DNA from: an uncultured bacterium
Lineage (GTDB): Bacteria; Planctomycetota; Phycisphaerae; Phycisphaerales; UBA1924
Assembly: GCA_913062615.1 (NCBI GenBank)
Contig: CAJXXI010000002.1
Coordinates: 1-42,038 of the forward strand
DNA: 42,038 nt
Direction of reading: 5' to 3'
The position numbers and the translations under genes are program-made. The notes under the pieces were generated by a model that ran no database searches, was not told the origin of the DNA, and saw nothing but the letters and a program-made list of their open reading frames with translations. This document shows positions 32,790 through 42,012 of the stretch, piece after piece (position 1 is the first letter of the stretch; every line of letters begins with the position of its first letter).

Positions 32790-34265
32790 GTGGGATATCG
32801 AACAAGCAAGTGTATTTCTGTGTGTCTTCTGGTTCTCGCAACAAGCGGGGTTGCGATCGTCTCAGGATGCAATCAATCCAATGTCGTAACCGCCCAGCGG
32901 ACGATCAGCAGCGAGGCCGCCCTAGCAGACTTTGATCGGATGTGGGAGATCATCAACGAGACCCACTTCGATCCAAACTTAAACGGGGTAGATTGGGTCG
33001 CCGTGCGTGATGAGCTTCGCCCCCAAGCTGCCCAAGCAATGAATCGCCGCGAGATCCGCTCGGTGATGCGCGAAGCACTCAATCGATTAGGACAGTCTCA
33101 CTTTGGGATTATCCCTGATGCGAATGATACGAATGATGTAGCTGTTGTATCACATGATGAGACTGATGCGATGTCTTCTGAAAACTATACTGAGATTCAA
33201 GCCGATCATGGGAATCCCCAAGAAGACACGACGATCGCAGATGACTCAGCGACCGATGGAACCGGCAGCTGGGACACCGGGCTTGATCTCCGGATCATGA
33301 ATGGACAAGCGGTCATCACCTCGGTCCGCGATCAGAGCCCAGCCCAAGAGGCAGGCGTGCAGATCGGGTGGGTGCTCACCGAGGTCCGCTCCAATGAACT
33401 CGCCGATGGGCTCGCCAAGCTTGCTGAAGCGCTCGAGGGACCAGAGTTTGATATCAATGGCCGACGAATGATTCTCAATAATCATCTCCAAGGCCCATCG
33501 GGTACCACGATTGATCTGACATTCCTCAATAGAGACAACGATACCGTTGAACTCAACATCGCTCGGATTCCAATGCCGGGCGAGTTCGTCAAGTTTGGCA
33601 ACCTGCCTGCGATGAGCACGCACCTTGAGTGGAATCGATTCACCATGACCTCAGAGTCAGGTGTGTCCACCGAGATCGGTGTGATCTCATTCAATATCTG
33701 GATGATGCCGATCATGGCCCCATTCGAAAAAGCGATGTACGAGCTTCGTGATGTCGATGGATTGATCATCGATCTGCGCGGAAACCCCGGCGGGATCGGC
33801 GGGCTTTCCTCTGCCATCGGCCGATTCCTGATGGATGAAAAAGGATCCCTGGGCACGATGACCATGCGTACAGCAAAAATGCAGTTCAATATCGAGCCTG
33901 TGATTGTCACGACCTGGGGCGAGCCTCTGGATCCATTCGCCGGCCCGATCGCGATCCTGACCGACTCGGGGAGCGCGAGCACCTCGGAGGTCTTTGCGGG
34001 CGGATTGCAGTCACTTGGACGCGTCGAGGTCTTTGGCACCAACACGGCCGGGATGGCCCTGCCGGCATCAATGGAAAAACTTCCATCGGGCGATGTGCTG
34101 CTTCATGCGATCGCAGACTTTGTCACATCCACCGGATATCGGCTCGAGCATGACGGGGTTGTGCCCGATCATGTTGTGCCACTGACCCGTGAGGATCTGA
34201 TCAAAGGGATAGATTCCCCCAAACATGCCGCGGCACAATGGATCGAAAAGACAGTTGCAGAATAA
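32790..34265 (+). CDS. S41 family peptidase, lipoprotein, tricorn/IRBP-like branch
   Basis: 491 aa, GTG start with GGAG upstream. Signal peptide with lipobox VSGC (Cys27) anchors it to the envelope. A helical N-terminal part ends with Ser103-His104 in LGQSHFGII, followed by a polar Asp/Thr-rich insert (~110-155), a PDZ-like domain (about 160-260), and the S41 core with nucleophile Ser395 in DSGSASTSEVFAGGL. CtpA-type enzymes have a Lys in a GKG motif after this; here the segment reads GTNTAGMALP, without the Lys. The Ser-His pair fits the tricorn-like Ser-His-Ser-Glu arrangement. Substrate unknown. Confidence 0.88.
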   Translation: MGYRTSKCISVCLLVLATSGVAIVSGCNQSNVVTAQRTISSEAALADFDRMWEIINETHFDPNLNGVDWVAVRDELRPQAAQAMNRREIRSVMREALNRLGQSHFGIIPDANDTNDVAVVSHDETDAMSSENYTEIQADHGNPQEDTTIADDSATDGTGSWDTGLDLRIMNGQAVITSVRDQSPAQEAGVQIGWVLTEVRSNELADGLAKLAEALEGPEFDINGRRMILNNHLQGPSGTTIDLTFLNRDNDTVELNIARIPMPGEFVKFGNLPAMSTHLEWNRFTMTSESGVSTEIGVISFNIWMMPIMAPFEKAMYELRDVDGLIIDLRGNPGGIGGLSSAIGRFLMDEKGSLGTMTMRTAKMQFNIEPVIVTTWGEPLDPFAGPIAILTDSGSASTSEVFAGGLQSLGRVEVFGTNTAGMALPASMEKLPSGDVLLHAIADFVTSTGYRLEHDGVVPDHVVPLTREDLIKGIDSPKHAAAQWIEKTVAE

Positions 34266-34304
34266 TCACACGAAACACTTCGAGAGATCACAAAGGAACA
34301 CACC

Positions 34305-35132
34305 ATGAAAACGAAATCAACTCTAAAAGCAGCTGCCATCGCGGTAGCCATCACCACCATCTCCGGGATCCCTGCGAGCCCGTTCACATCCTCCGCATCA
34401 GCAGCGATCACGCTTGATGACAAGAATCATGACGCCAAAGCAGTCAAGATCATCGATACCATGATCAAAGCACTCGGCGGGCGCGAAGCACTCGAATCGA
34501 TCAAGTTCATGCATCAGACAGGAACGATTTCGATCGCGGCGATGGGGCTCGAAGGCACCATCGAAACAAGAATTTCTTCGCCCGACAAGCTTCGGGTTGT
34601 TGTTGATATTCCGATGATGAGCAAAACAACTTCGGGGCTCAATGATGGGGTCGCGTGGTCTCTCGACGCGATGAATGGGCCTCGGATTCTTCCCGCCGAG
34701 GAAGCCAAGGACATCATCAATCAGACGAACCTGCTCTATCCACTGGGCTTCCTCGAGCACAACCAAACCATCGAGTATGTTGAAGAGACCGAGTTTGACG
34801 GACAAGCAGCGCACAAGATTCGGCTTGTCGATACCGATGGGGACGAATCAATCAACTACTACGCGGTAGAGAGCGGGTACCAGATTGGGTCACAAGCCGA
34901 GACCGATACATCGATGGGCAAACTCAATGTGATCACCGTGATCAAAGAGTACAAGGAAATCGGCGGGCAGATTCAGCCCACAAAGCTCGTCCAGAAGATT
35001 GGTCCTACAGAAGTTGTGATCAGCATACTGACCGCAGAATCAAGCCCGATCGACGATTCGGTCTTTGAGCTCCCCGCAGCGATCACCGCATTGATCAAGG
35101 CGACCGCCGACAAAGAAAAAGCAGCACCGTAA
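34305..35132 (+). CDS. exported LolA-like protein
   Basis: 275 aa with a signal peptide (to about residue 33, SASA). The mature start NHDAKAVKIIDTMIKALGGREALESIKFMHQTG and the following beta strands are like the half-barrel of LolA-type outer membrane lipoprotein-sorting proteins, which often accompany peptidases as substrate- or lipid-binding proteins. AAAGGA precedes the ATG. It follows the S41 peptidase by 39 bases and is likely cotranscribed. The role in lipoprotein transport is only inferred. Confidence 0.7.
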   Translation: MKTKSTLKAAAIAVAITTISGIPASPFTSSASAAITLDDKNHDAKAVKIIDTMIKALGGREALESIKFMHQTGTISIAAMGLEGTIETRISSPDKLRVVVDIPMMSKTTSGLNDGVAWSLDAMNGPRILPAEEAKDIINQTNLLYPLGFLEHNQTIEYVEETEFDGQAAHKIRLVDTDGDESINYYAVESGYQIGSQAETDTSMGKLNVITVIKEYKEIGGQIQPTKLVQKIGPTEVVISILTAESSPIDDSVFELPAAITALIKATADKEKAAP

Positions 35133-35155
35133 GGCACCGCTGTTTGAAACATTCA

Positions 35156-35178
35156 GGTTGATTTAAATCTGATCAACC
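35156..35178. terminator. hairpin between convergent genes, possible bidirectional terminator
   Basis: GGTTGAT/ATCAACC, a 7-bp stem with a 9-base A/T-rich loop, lies between the LolA-like gene and the end of the DUF4097-like gene. There is no T run, so it is a weak candidate. Confidence 0.3.
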
Positions 35179-36105
35179 ATCCGCCGGCTCGGTGTGTCGA
35201 CTCTGAACACGCACCGAGCCGTTGCTTGTTTTGATCGCGGACACCTCATCCGATCCTTCAAAGTGAAGCTCGAGAATCCCCTTGCCCGATTCGATCATGT
35301 CGGCGCCACCGATCCCGACAGCGTGCACCTTGCCGTTGCCTGTCTGGCATTTGAGGACTCCAACGAATCCATCACCAAGATCAAGATCAATCCGTCCATT
35401 GGAGCTGCGAACCCGAATCGGTCCTTCGTTTCCGTCCATCGTCGAGACATACACATGCCCGTTGGATGTCTCGGCCCGGATCGGTCCGAACGCATCGGTG
35501 ATAATAATCTTGCCGTTGGATGAATACATCTCGATCTCACCACTCACACGCTCCGCCATAAGCTTGCCGTTGCTTGTGTCAGCAAACACCGAACCATCGT
35601 GAAGATCAATCTTGACCGAACCATTCGATGTCTTGAGCTCTGCATGCCCAGAAAGCCCAACGATGGTGATGTGCCCGTTGGATGAATGCGCCTCGATACC
35701 ATCGGCATCAGGAAGCTCAAGTGCGATCGTCGCGCCCTCGCCGTTCTCGCGTTTGCCGCCGGGCCATTCGATCCAGACACGGAGCGTATCGTCGCCCATC
35801 CGGTCGGCGTGAACGGTTACAAAGCCGAGCCGTTCTTCATCGCGTCCGTACAGATCAACCTCGATCCCCACATCGCCGCGGTCGACCTGGATCGCTTCGA
35901 TCCACCCATTCGCACTCGTGACGCTCAGGGCAGATCCCGCAAGGTGAGGCACCTGCATCGATCGCATCTGATGAATCCTCGGCCCATACGAATCGCACCC
36001 GCTCATCGCAAGCGTGGTTCCGATGCCCGCGACGAGCATCGCCGAGATCGCAACTCGGCGAGTGATAAAACTGTTGACCAAAATGTTGCGTGCCTTGATG
36101 TTCAT
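35173..36105 (-). CDS. DUF4097-like beta-repeat lipoprotein
   Basis: 310 aa: a lipoprotein signal peptide with lipobox MSGC (Cys about 37), then about ten short beta repeats each containing (S/T)(S/G)NG, e.g. SSNGHI, TSNGSV, TSNGKL, SSNGKI, TSNGHV, SSNGRI, TGNGKV, TSNGSV, spaced about 18-22 residues. This ladder suits a right-handed beta-helix or DUF4097-type fold. The gene starts at ATG 36105, with GGAG about 11 bases upstream; the frame to 36210 is rejected. It converges on the LolA-like gene. Function unknown; a structural or binding role on the envelope is possible. Confidence 0.8.
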   Translation of the reverse strand: MNIKARNILVNSFITRRVAISAMLVAGIGTTLAMSGCDSYGPRIHQMRSMQVPHLAGSALSVTSANGWIEAIQVDRGDVGIEVDLYGRDEERLGFVTVHADRMGDDTLRVWIEWPGGKRENGEGATIALELPDADGIEAHSSNGHITIVGLSGHAELKTSNGSVKIDLHDGSVFADTSNGKLMAERVSGEIEMYSSNGKIIITDAFGPIRAETSNGHVYVSTMDGNEGPIRVRSSNGRIDLDLGDGFVGVLKCQTGNGKVHAVGIGGADMIESGKGILELHFEGSDEVSAIKTSNGSVRVQSRHTEPADG

Positions 36106-36218
36106 TTCCCATTTCTCCTGTCTGTGTGGAAACCGCACGCGCACTATACCAGAAAAAACACGCGTCCTGAAAATGATTCGGATGCGCGAACTCGCAATTT
36201 CAGTCAGCAAGCCTGATT

Positions 36219-36686
36219 TTAGATGATTTCGAGAATCTCGAAGCGTTTGACCCCTCGTGGGGCATTCACGCGGACAACTTCGCCCACGCGAGCCTTCATC
36301 AGGGCTTCGCCCATCGGGCTTGTCGCGGTCACTTCGATGATGTCCTCATCGCCACCATCGTCCGAGGATTCACCGACAAGCCGATAGGTCTCGATCTCGT
36401 CGTCGCCCTCTTCACAGAGTTTCACGGTCGAGCCAATAAACACCACGCCGTCAGCGGTTTTGGTGGTATCGACAACCTGCGCCTTGGACAAGCGCTCTTC
36501 AAGCCGACGGATCTCCGCTTCATCCATGCCCTGCTGCTCACGAGCAGCGTGATACTCGGCGTTCTCCTTGAGATCACCCAACGCACGAGCCTCGGCGATT
36601 CTGTCCGTAATCACCGGGCGATTCGCAATCAGCGTATCGAGCTTTCCCTGAATCTTTGCTTTTTCATCCGCTGTGATCACATCCAT
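36219..36686 (-). CDS. greA: transcription elongation factor GreA
   Basis: 155 aa: an N-terminal coiled coil with the acidic tip motif [18 protein letters not shown], and a C-terminal FKBP-like domain with GSTVKL and [17 protein letters not shown]. GreA enters the RNA polymerase secondary channel and helps cut backtracked RNA. ATG 36686 has GGAG 9 bases upstream; the upstream in-frame extension to 36815 overlaps the next gene and is rejected. Confidence 0.96.
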   Translation of the reverse strand: MDVITADEKAKIQGKLDTLIANRPVITDRIAEARALGDLKENAEYHAAREQQGMDEAEIRRLEERLSKAQVVDTTKTADGVVFIGSTVKLCEEGDDEIETYRLVGESSDDGGDEDIIEVTATSPMGEALMKARVGEVVRVNAPRGVKRFEILEII

Positions 36687-36741
36687 ACCGCACACTCCTT
36701 CAAAACCGAAGGTGCCCATTACTCTGGGCACCGGGGCTATC

Positions 36742-37617
36742 CTAAGCGCGGTATTTGCTCCGTGCAACCTCGCTCGCCCGAGCGAGCAACAGCAACGCAC
36801 TCCCGACGCACACAAGGGCGATGATCAGCCTCCACTGCTCAATAAACACCCGTGCGCTGGTCCCCAACTCACGCCGATCTCGCACAATTTCGAGCAATCC
36901 TGTCACCGGCGAGAGCAACCACCCCACCCTTGGACGGTCCACGCCCACCGAAGCGCCCATCCCATTAACGCTCCCGACCAACGGTGCTCCAAACACAATC
37001 AGCATCACCAAAACCATCCACACCACCCGGATAGATTCCTTGCCTTTGTTCCGTTCAATCGAAGCGCACCCCAGCGCGATCACCCCGCCAAGAATAACGA
37101 TCCACCCGAACAACAACGCCGAGATCGCACTGACCACCTCGATCGGCCACCCCGCAAGCACCCCCATCGCCTGAGGCCAAAGCACCGCCTGCATCGGGAT
37201 AAAGAGCACCAGACCATCACGAATTGCGCTCCCCACATGGCTCTGCCCGGTGAACTCGACATGCCCAACTTGTCGCTGCGAAAATCGAACCATCGGCCAC
37301 AACACACTCAACCCGATCACAATCACCATCAGCATCGACCGCGCCGCCGGACGCGTGATCTCTGGGCTAATCGAATACGCCGTCGCCATTGACGAAAACA
37401 TCAACACCGTCGCACCCATCAAATACACCATCCACAACAGCGTAAACACCCGAGGCTCGCCCCGACGATGCGACCAATCCGTATGTCGTTTGGGCACATT
37501 GCCAAAGACATCGCGATCGACCGCCGCCGGTGCTGATTCTGGATGCATAAATGCCGACCCCTGTTCAGAAGCATTCTCAGGAACGTTTTCATATTGGGAT
37601 TCAGGTGATTGATCCAT
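36742..37617 (-). CDS. multi-pass membrane protein of unknown function
   Basis: 291 aa: a polar 55-residue N-terminus, then six or seven hydrophobic helices ([89 protein letters not shown]). No family recognised. ATG 37617 is used, with GTG 37620 directly upstream. It follows the FtsQ-like gene by 30 bases and precedes greA by 55 bases, filling the place where ftsA/ftsZ stand in many bacteria. Confidence 0.75.
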   Translation of the reverse strand: MDQSPESQYENVPENASEQGSAFMHPESAPAAVDRDVFGNVPKRHTDWSHRRGEPRVFTLLWMVYLMGATVLMFSSMATAYSISPEITRPAARSMLMVIVIGLSVLWPMVRFSQRQVGHVEFTGQSHVGSAIRDGLVLFIPMQAVLWPQAMGVLAGWPIEVVSAISALLFGWIVILGGVIALGCASIERNKGKESIRVVWMVLVMLIVFGAPLVGSVNGMGASVGVDRPRVGWLLSPVTGLLEIVRDRRELGTSARVFIEQWRLIIALVCVGSALLLLARASEVARSKYRA

Positions 37618-37647
37618 CACGGCAACACTAGCACGCTCGCGCGTGCA

Positions 37648-38517
37648 TCATCCCTCTCGGCGTTGGAGAAGAATATTGGCCCCGCGGATATCGACAAACT
37701 CTGAACCGCCATCAATCAGCCCAGAACGGTTAAATAACGCCTTGAGCCGATCAATCTTGATGCCCGTAGGCTGCTCGCCCGGGCGTTCTCGACCCGGACC
37801 CGCACCCCAGATGATCTTCGCATCGCGTTTGGTAAGAATCCGAAGCGTGCCAGACTCGGCCCCATCGCCAAGATCAAACCCCGCGACCTGCTCGAGCAAG
37901 CCTTCTGTTTCAAGCAAAAACAACAACGCGAGTCCGTCCTCGAGATCCGTCCCCTGCCACTGCTCGCCCACCTCGGGCAGCCGGGCATCAATCCCCAAGA
38001 AGAAATACTGGTTGCTCTCGCCAATCGCATAATCCAAAGGCAGCACATGGCGCTCACGATCAATAACGATCTCACGCGTCCCCAACCGAACCGCAGCCAC
38101 CGGCGCACGCCACTGTGCCTCGATCGCGATCACCCCATCGCTCGTCCACCGAACCGTGGGCACCGCGTCGAGCCACCCCGTCTGCATCATCGCAAGCCCA
38201 GCCTCTTCCAAAGCCGATCGCGAGAGCGCTTTGCCACCCTGCACCGCGCGGATGAGTTTCTTCTCAATCAGCTCGCGATCAGTGTGAGGCATCCAGACCT
38301 GCCCTTGCCCATCGGTCGGCCAGTTGATCGTCACGCTCGGATTCGTGGGCACAATAAACGCGCTCGCCTTGCGGTCAAGCTCGCCAACCCCCATCGCAGC
38401 CCCTGCAAACACCGCACCGCCACCAATCACCACCGCGCTGACCAGTGCGATCCGACGGTTGCGCTCCGCAGCTTCGGGGGTTTTCTTTGATTTCTTCTTC
38501 GTTGATTTGCGTGCCAT
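37648..38517 (-). CDS. ftsQ: FtsQ-like cell division protein
   Basis: 289 aa: a Lys-rich cytoplasmic N-terminus (MARKSTKKKSKKTPEAAERN), one membrane helix (about 22-44), then a POTRA-like region and a beta domain: TGWLDAVPTVRWTSDGVIAIEAQWRAPVAAV matches the FtsQ pattern of a substrate-like strand followed by ERxPVA, and IVIDRERHVLP that of its VDxxG turn. Sequence similarity is weak, so the assignment rests on domain order and place after murC-murB-ddl. FtsQ links the divisome parts in the periplasm. It is 47 bases after ddl. Confidence 0.7.
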   Translation of the reverse strand: MARKSTKKKSKKTPEAAERNRRIALVSAVVIGGGAVFAGAAMGVGELDRKASAFIVPTNPSVTINWPTDGQGQVWMPHTDRELIEKKLIRAVQGGKALSRSALEEAGLAMMQTGWLDAVPTVRWTSDGVIAIEAQWRAPVAAVRLGTREIVIDRERHVLPLDYAIGESNQYFFLGIDARLPEVGEQWQGTDLEDGLALLFLLETEGLLEQVAGFDLGDGAESGTLRILTKRDAKIIWGAGPGRERPGEQPTGIKIDRLKALFNRSGLIDGGSEFVDIRGANILLQRREG

Positions 38518-38564
38518 ATATTTCTCGTCTCTCTCGAATCTCTATCCGGTATCAAACAACTCTA

Positions 38565-39536
38565 CTAAACTGTTGGTATCTCTGATTTGGTCTGGGCGTG
38601 ATCCTCGATCGCACATCGAACAAGATGCCCGCACAGATCACCCATCGACATCCCATCCGCTGCTGCAGCCATCGGCATCAACGAACTCTTCGTAAACCCG
38701 GGCATCGTGTTCACTTCAAGCACGCCACAATGGGTGTCCTCGCAGATCATAAAATCGACCCGCGCCAGATGCCGAACACCCAACGCCATGCACAACTCCA
38801 GTGCCTGCCCCTGAATCTGCCCTGCCAAACCATCGGCTAATTCCGGGTTGGGCGTGTACACCGTGTCGTTTCGGGCATATTTGGCCTCAAAGTCATAGAC
38901 ACCCGCTGCTGGCGATATTTCAATGATCGGTAACGCCCGGAACTCATCAGGACCCGACGACACCACCGACACCGTCATCTCGCGCCCATCCATCAGCCGC
39001 TCGACCATATACACCCGGTGCGGATTGATTCCCAGATCATCCCCCACCCTTGCAACCGCTTCGTGCCAATCAGCGAGCGTATGGCACATATGCAGCCCCA
39101 CACTCGACCCATCCGCAACCGGTTTGATCACCACTGGCAAATCGAACGGACAGATCGCCTGGGTCGGGCAATCACAGTCCGCCGGATCGAACACACACGC
39201 AGCCGGGGTTGCGATCGAGCACCTCGATGCGATCAGTTTCGTCCCCAACTTGTCCATCGCCAACCGAGCAGCAGGCGCCCTGCACCCAATATACGCAACG
39301 CCCGCCTCTTCAAGCAACACCTGCAATCCACCACCCTCGCCAAACCGACCATGCAACGCCGGGAAGACCACATCGGCATCCCATGACTCCACTTCGTCAA
39401 GATCGGGCCGATCAACGATCAAAAGCGTTGCATCAAATCCGGCATCAAGGCACCCTTGATAGATCGCGGCCGCGCTGTCGATCGAGATTTCGCGTTCGGC
39501 ATCTGGGCCCCCGCCAAGAATAAGCACGCTTGTCAT
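38565..39536 (-). CDS. ddl: D-alanine--D-alanine ligase
   Basis: Joins two D-Ala for the peptidoglycan stem. 323 aa ATP-grasp enzyme: LILGGGPDAEREIS, FPALHGRFGEGGGLQ, MDKLGTK, PVVIKPVADGSSVGL, the YDFEAKYA segment that closes the active site, and the metal-binding LEVNTMPGFTKSSLMP. The start overlaps the murB stop as ATGA (39533-39536). Confidence 0.96.
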   Translation of the reverse strand: MTSVLILGGGPDAEREISIDSAAAIYQGCLDAGFDATLLIVDRPDLDEVESWDADVVFPALHGRFGEGGGLQVLLEEAGVAYIGCRAPAARLAMDKLGTKLIASRCSIATPAACVFDPADCDCPTQAICPFDLPVVIKPVADGSSVGLHMCHTLADWHEAVARVGDDLGINPHRVYMVERLMDGREMTVSVVSSGPDEFRALPIIEISPAAGVYDFEAKYARNDTVYTPNPELADGLAGQIQGQALELCMALGVRHLARVDFMICEDTHCGVLEVNTMPGFTKSSLMPMAAAADGMSMGDLCGHLVRCAIEDHAQTKSEIPTV

Positions 39537-40498
39537 TGGTTCCCCTCCGAAGAGTTGGTTCTAGATTCGGCTGTAGAATCATTGCCCCAAATTATCAGCT
39601 CCCGTTCGAGCATCACGCCATAAGTCTCAAGCACCCGCGCCTGCACCTTGCCGATAAGCTCGATGACATCACGAGCTTTGGCATCGCGCTCGCTCGTGAT
39701 GAAGTTGGCGTGAATATCCGAGACCTGCGCCCCGCCACTGCGCATCCCCTTGCACCCGGCGCGATCAATCAGCATCCCAGCGCCAATCCGCTCGCCAACC
39801 TGTTCACCAGCTTCGCCGATCGAATCAATCGCTTCGTTGAGCACCGGGTTCTTAAACACACACCCCGCCGATTTTTCGCTCATAGGCTGCGACTTGGTCT
39901 TGTACGCCATGCACTCGCTCAGCGATTGCTTAATCTCACCCGGATCACCGGATTCGAGCTCGAACACAACCTCGATCACAATCAGATGATTCAAACGCGA
40001 TTGACGATACCCAAAGTCGATCTGTGATCGATCAAAGGCATGCACCCGCCCCGCACGGTCGATCGCGGTCACCCCAACAACCACATCGCTCATCGCGCCG
40101 AACGCGCCGCCCGCGTTCATGATCGCTGCGCCCCCCACTGTTGCCGGGATCCCTGCGAGCACCTCAAGCCCACCGAGCCCACGCTTGACGCATCGATTGA
40201 TCAAACTCGGCAACGCAACACCCGCACCGGCCCTCACAAGCCCGGCCGATTCGTCAATCAGCACCTTCCGAAACCCGTCGGTCTCCAAGGACACCACCAA
40301 CCCATCAACCCCACCATCGTCCACAAGCAAGTTGGCACCTTCGCCGAGCACCTTGAACTCGTCGTCGATCTCCAAGCACGCGATCAGGTCCTCTTCAGAT
40401 TCGGGCTTGGCGAGTTTGGCCGCCTTGCCTCCGATATGGAACCAGGTCGGGACCGGCGCGTTGTGCTCGATATGCAGTTGGGTCGCCTTGATGCTCAA
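39533..40498 (-). CDS. murB: UDP-N-acetylenolpyruvoylglucosamine reductase
   Basis: Reduces enolpyruvyl-UDP-GlcNAc to UDP-MurNAc with NADPH and FAD. 321 aa: FAD-site LGEGANLLVDDGGVDG and GIPATVGGAAIMNAGGA, the catalytic SAGCVFKNP with Cys at the proton-donor place (Ser in E. coli MurB), IDRAGCKGMRSGGAQVSDIHANF at the end. The type II shape (no long extra domain) fits the size. It overlaps murC and ddl by 4 bases on each side. Confidence 0.96.
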   Translation of the reverse strand: MSIKATQLHIEHNAPVPTWFHIGGKAAKLAKPESEEDLIACLEIDDEFKVLGEGANLLVDDGGVDGLVVSLETDGFRKVLIDESAGLVRAGAGVALPSLINRCVKRGLGGLEVLAGIPATVGGAAIMNAGGAFGAMSDVVVGVTAIDRAGRVHAFDRSQIDFGYRQSRLNHLIVIEVVFELESGDPGEIKQSLSECMAYKTKSQPMSEKSAGCVFKNPVLNEAIDSIGEAGEQVGERIGAGMLIDRAGCKGMRSGGAQVSDIHANFITSERDAKARDVIELIGKVQARVLETYGVMLERELIIWGNDSTAESRTNSSEGNQ

Positions 40499-42012
40499 CC
40501 ATGCCCCCCATCAAGAAACCCCTTGCCGATCTTCCAGACCGGGCCCGCCCCCATCACGACCAACAAATCACCAGGGCGACACAGGTTCTCGAGCTGTTCG
40601 ATAATCGCCTCGAACGGATACAGATGCATCGCCCGCACCTTGCGGGCGCGGAGCTTGTCGACCAAATCCGCCGAGCTCACCCGGTGCTTTTCGATCTCCG
40701 AATCGCGCACAAAGTAAATGTGAGGCACAATAACAATGTCCGCGTGCTCAAAGCTCGTTGCAAACTCATCAAGGAAAAACCGCGTCCGCGAATGCTGGTG
40801 AGGCTGGAACACACAGATCAACCGCCCGCCAACCTTCGCCGGGTTCTCGCTCTGGGCCAATGCCCGTAATGTCGCATCGATCTCGGTCGGGTGATGCCCA
40901 TAATCGTCATACACCCGCACCCCATCGCGCGTGCCCATCAGCTGCAATCTTCGATCCAACCCCGCAAACGATTCAAACGATTTAGCCAACAACGCCCCGT
41001 CGCTGCCAACAGATCGACCAAGGGCGTACGCCATCGCCGAGTTAAACGCATTGTGCTCGCCCGGCATCCCCAACCGCCATGATCGCTCAGTCCCATCGGG
41101 CTCACGGATACTCACTTGCCCGGTGCTCGGGTCATACCCAATCACCCAATCGGCAGCCGGGTTGAACCCAATCGTCTCCACCGCACATTCAAGACCCGCG
41201 CTCACCTCACGCCGATGCGCACCATCGTGCGAAATAATCAGCTTCCCGCCCTGCTTCTCTGGCGCGATCAATCGTGCGAACTCGGAGAATGCCTCAACGA
41301 CCGCATCGAGCGAACCATAGATATCGAGATGATCCGCTTCGATCTGCGAGATCGACGCGATCGTTGGCCGCAGATGATGGAACGAACGGTTGAACTCACA
41401 CGCTTCAGCGAGCAACACCCCCGACCGACCCGACCAATCGCCAACCGGAATCTTCTCATCACCAACACGAAACCCGACCGGGGTTTTATTCTCTGCCAAC
41501 GCGCCCTTGCCAAGCTGTTGACAAGTCGCGCCCACAATAACCGAAGGCTCAATCTTCGCATCGGTCAACGCGCACCCGAGCATCGCCGTCGTCGTGCTCT
41601 TGCCATGCGTCCCCGCAATCGCGATCCCGGTGCGTCCGCGCATGCACACGCCAAGCGCTTCTGGGTAGCTCATGATGTGCAACCCGCGCCGGGTCGCTTC
41701 GATCATCATCGGATGATCGGGCTTCACCGCAGCCGACGCGATCACCACATCCGCATCTTCGGGGAGTTGCTCCGCGCTTTCATCAAACCCAACCACAATG
41801 TTTGCATCGGTGAGTGCTTTAGTGACGGGTGATGGTGTCGAATCGCACCCACGAATCATCAAACCGGCTTCGCTAATCAATCTCGCGAGCGCAGACATGC
41901 CGCACCCACCAATTCCGATGAGAAATGGGCGTTGCCCACCGAGTTCGATCGTGAGTCGAGATCGGCTGGCGGCGTTGGTCGATATGTCTGCTTTTCCGGG
42001 CGTTTTCACCAT
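40495..42012 (-). CDS. murC: UDP-N-acetylmuramate--L-alanine ligase
   Basis: Adds L-Ala to UDP-MurNAc. 505 aa: Rossmann start LIGIGGCGMSALARLI, the ATP loop GTHGKSTTTAML, AEACEFNRSFHHL, SISQIEADHLDIYG, PGEHNAFNSAMA and DDYGHHPTEI, then the C-terminal domain with FQPHQHSRT. I use ATG 42012; an in-frame TTG at 42030 and a frame open to the window edge allow a longer start, so the 5' end is not certain. Its end overlaps murB as ATGA. Confidence 0.95.
   Translation of the reverse strand: MVKTPGKADISTNAASRSRLTIELGGQRPFLIGIGGCGMSALARLISEAGLMIRGCDSTPSPVTKALTDANIVVGFDESAEQLPEDADVVIASAAVKPDHPMMIEATRRGLHIMSYPEALGVCMRGRTGIAIAGTHGKSTTTAMLGCALTDAKIEPSVIVGATCQQLGKGALAENKTPVGFRVGDEKIPVGDWSGRSGVLLAEACEFNRSFHHLRPTIASISQIEADHLDIYGSLDAVVEAFSEFARLIAPEKQGGKLIISHDGAHRREVSAGLECAVETIGFNPAADWVIGYDPSTGQVSIREPDGTERSWRLGMPGEHNAFNSAMAYALGRSVGSDGALLAKSFESFAGLDRRLQLMGTRDGVRVYDDYGHHPTEIDATLRALAQSENPAKVGGRLICVFQPHQHSRTRFFLDEFATSFEHADIVIVPHIYFVRDSEIEKHRVSSADLVDKLRARKVRAMHLYPFEAIIEQLENLCRPGDLLVVMGAGPVWKIGKGFLDGGHG

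Noticed and set aside
36687-36815. 43-residue N-terminal extension of GreA
   Set aside because: Cys/Arg-rich, overlaps the neighbouring membrane protein gene, and GGAG supports ATG 36686.
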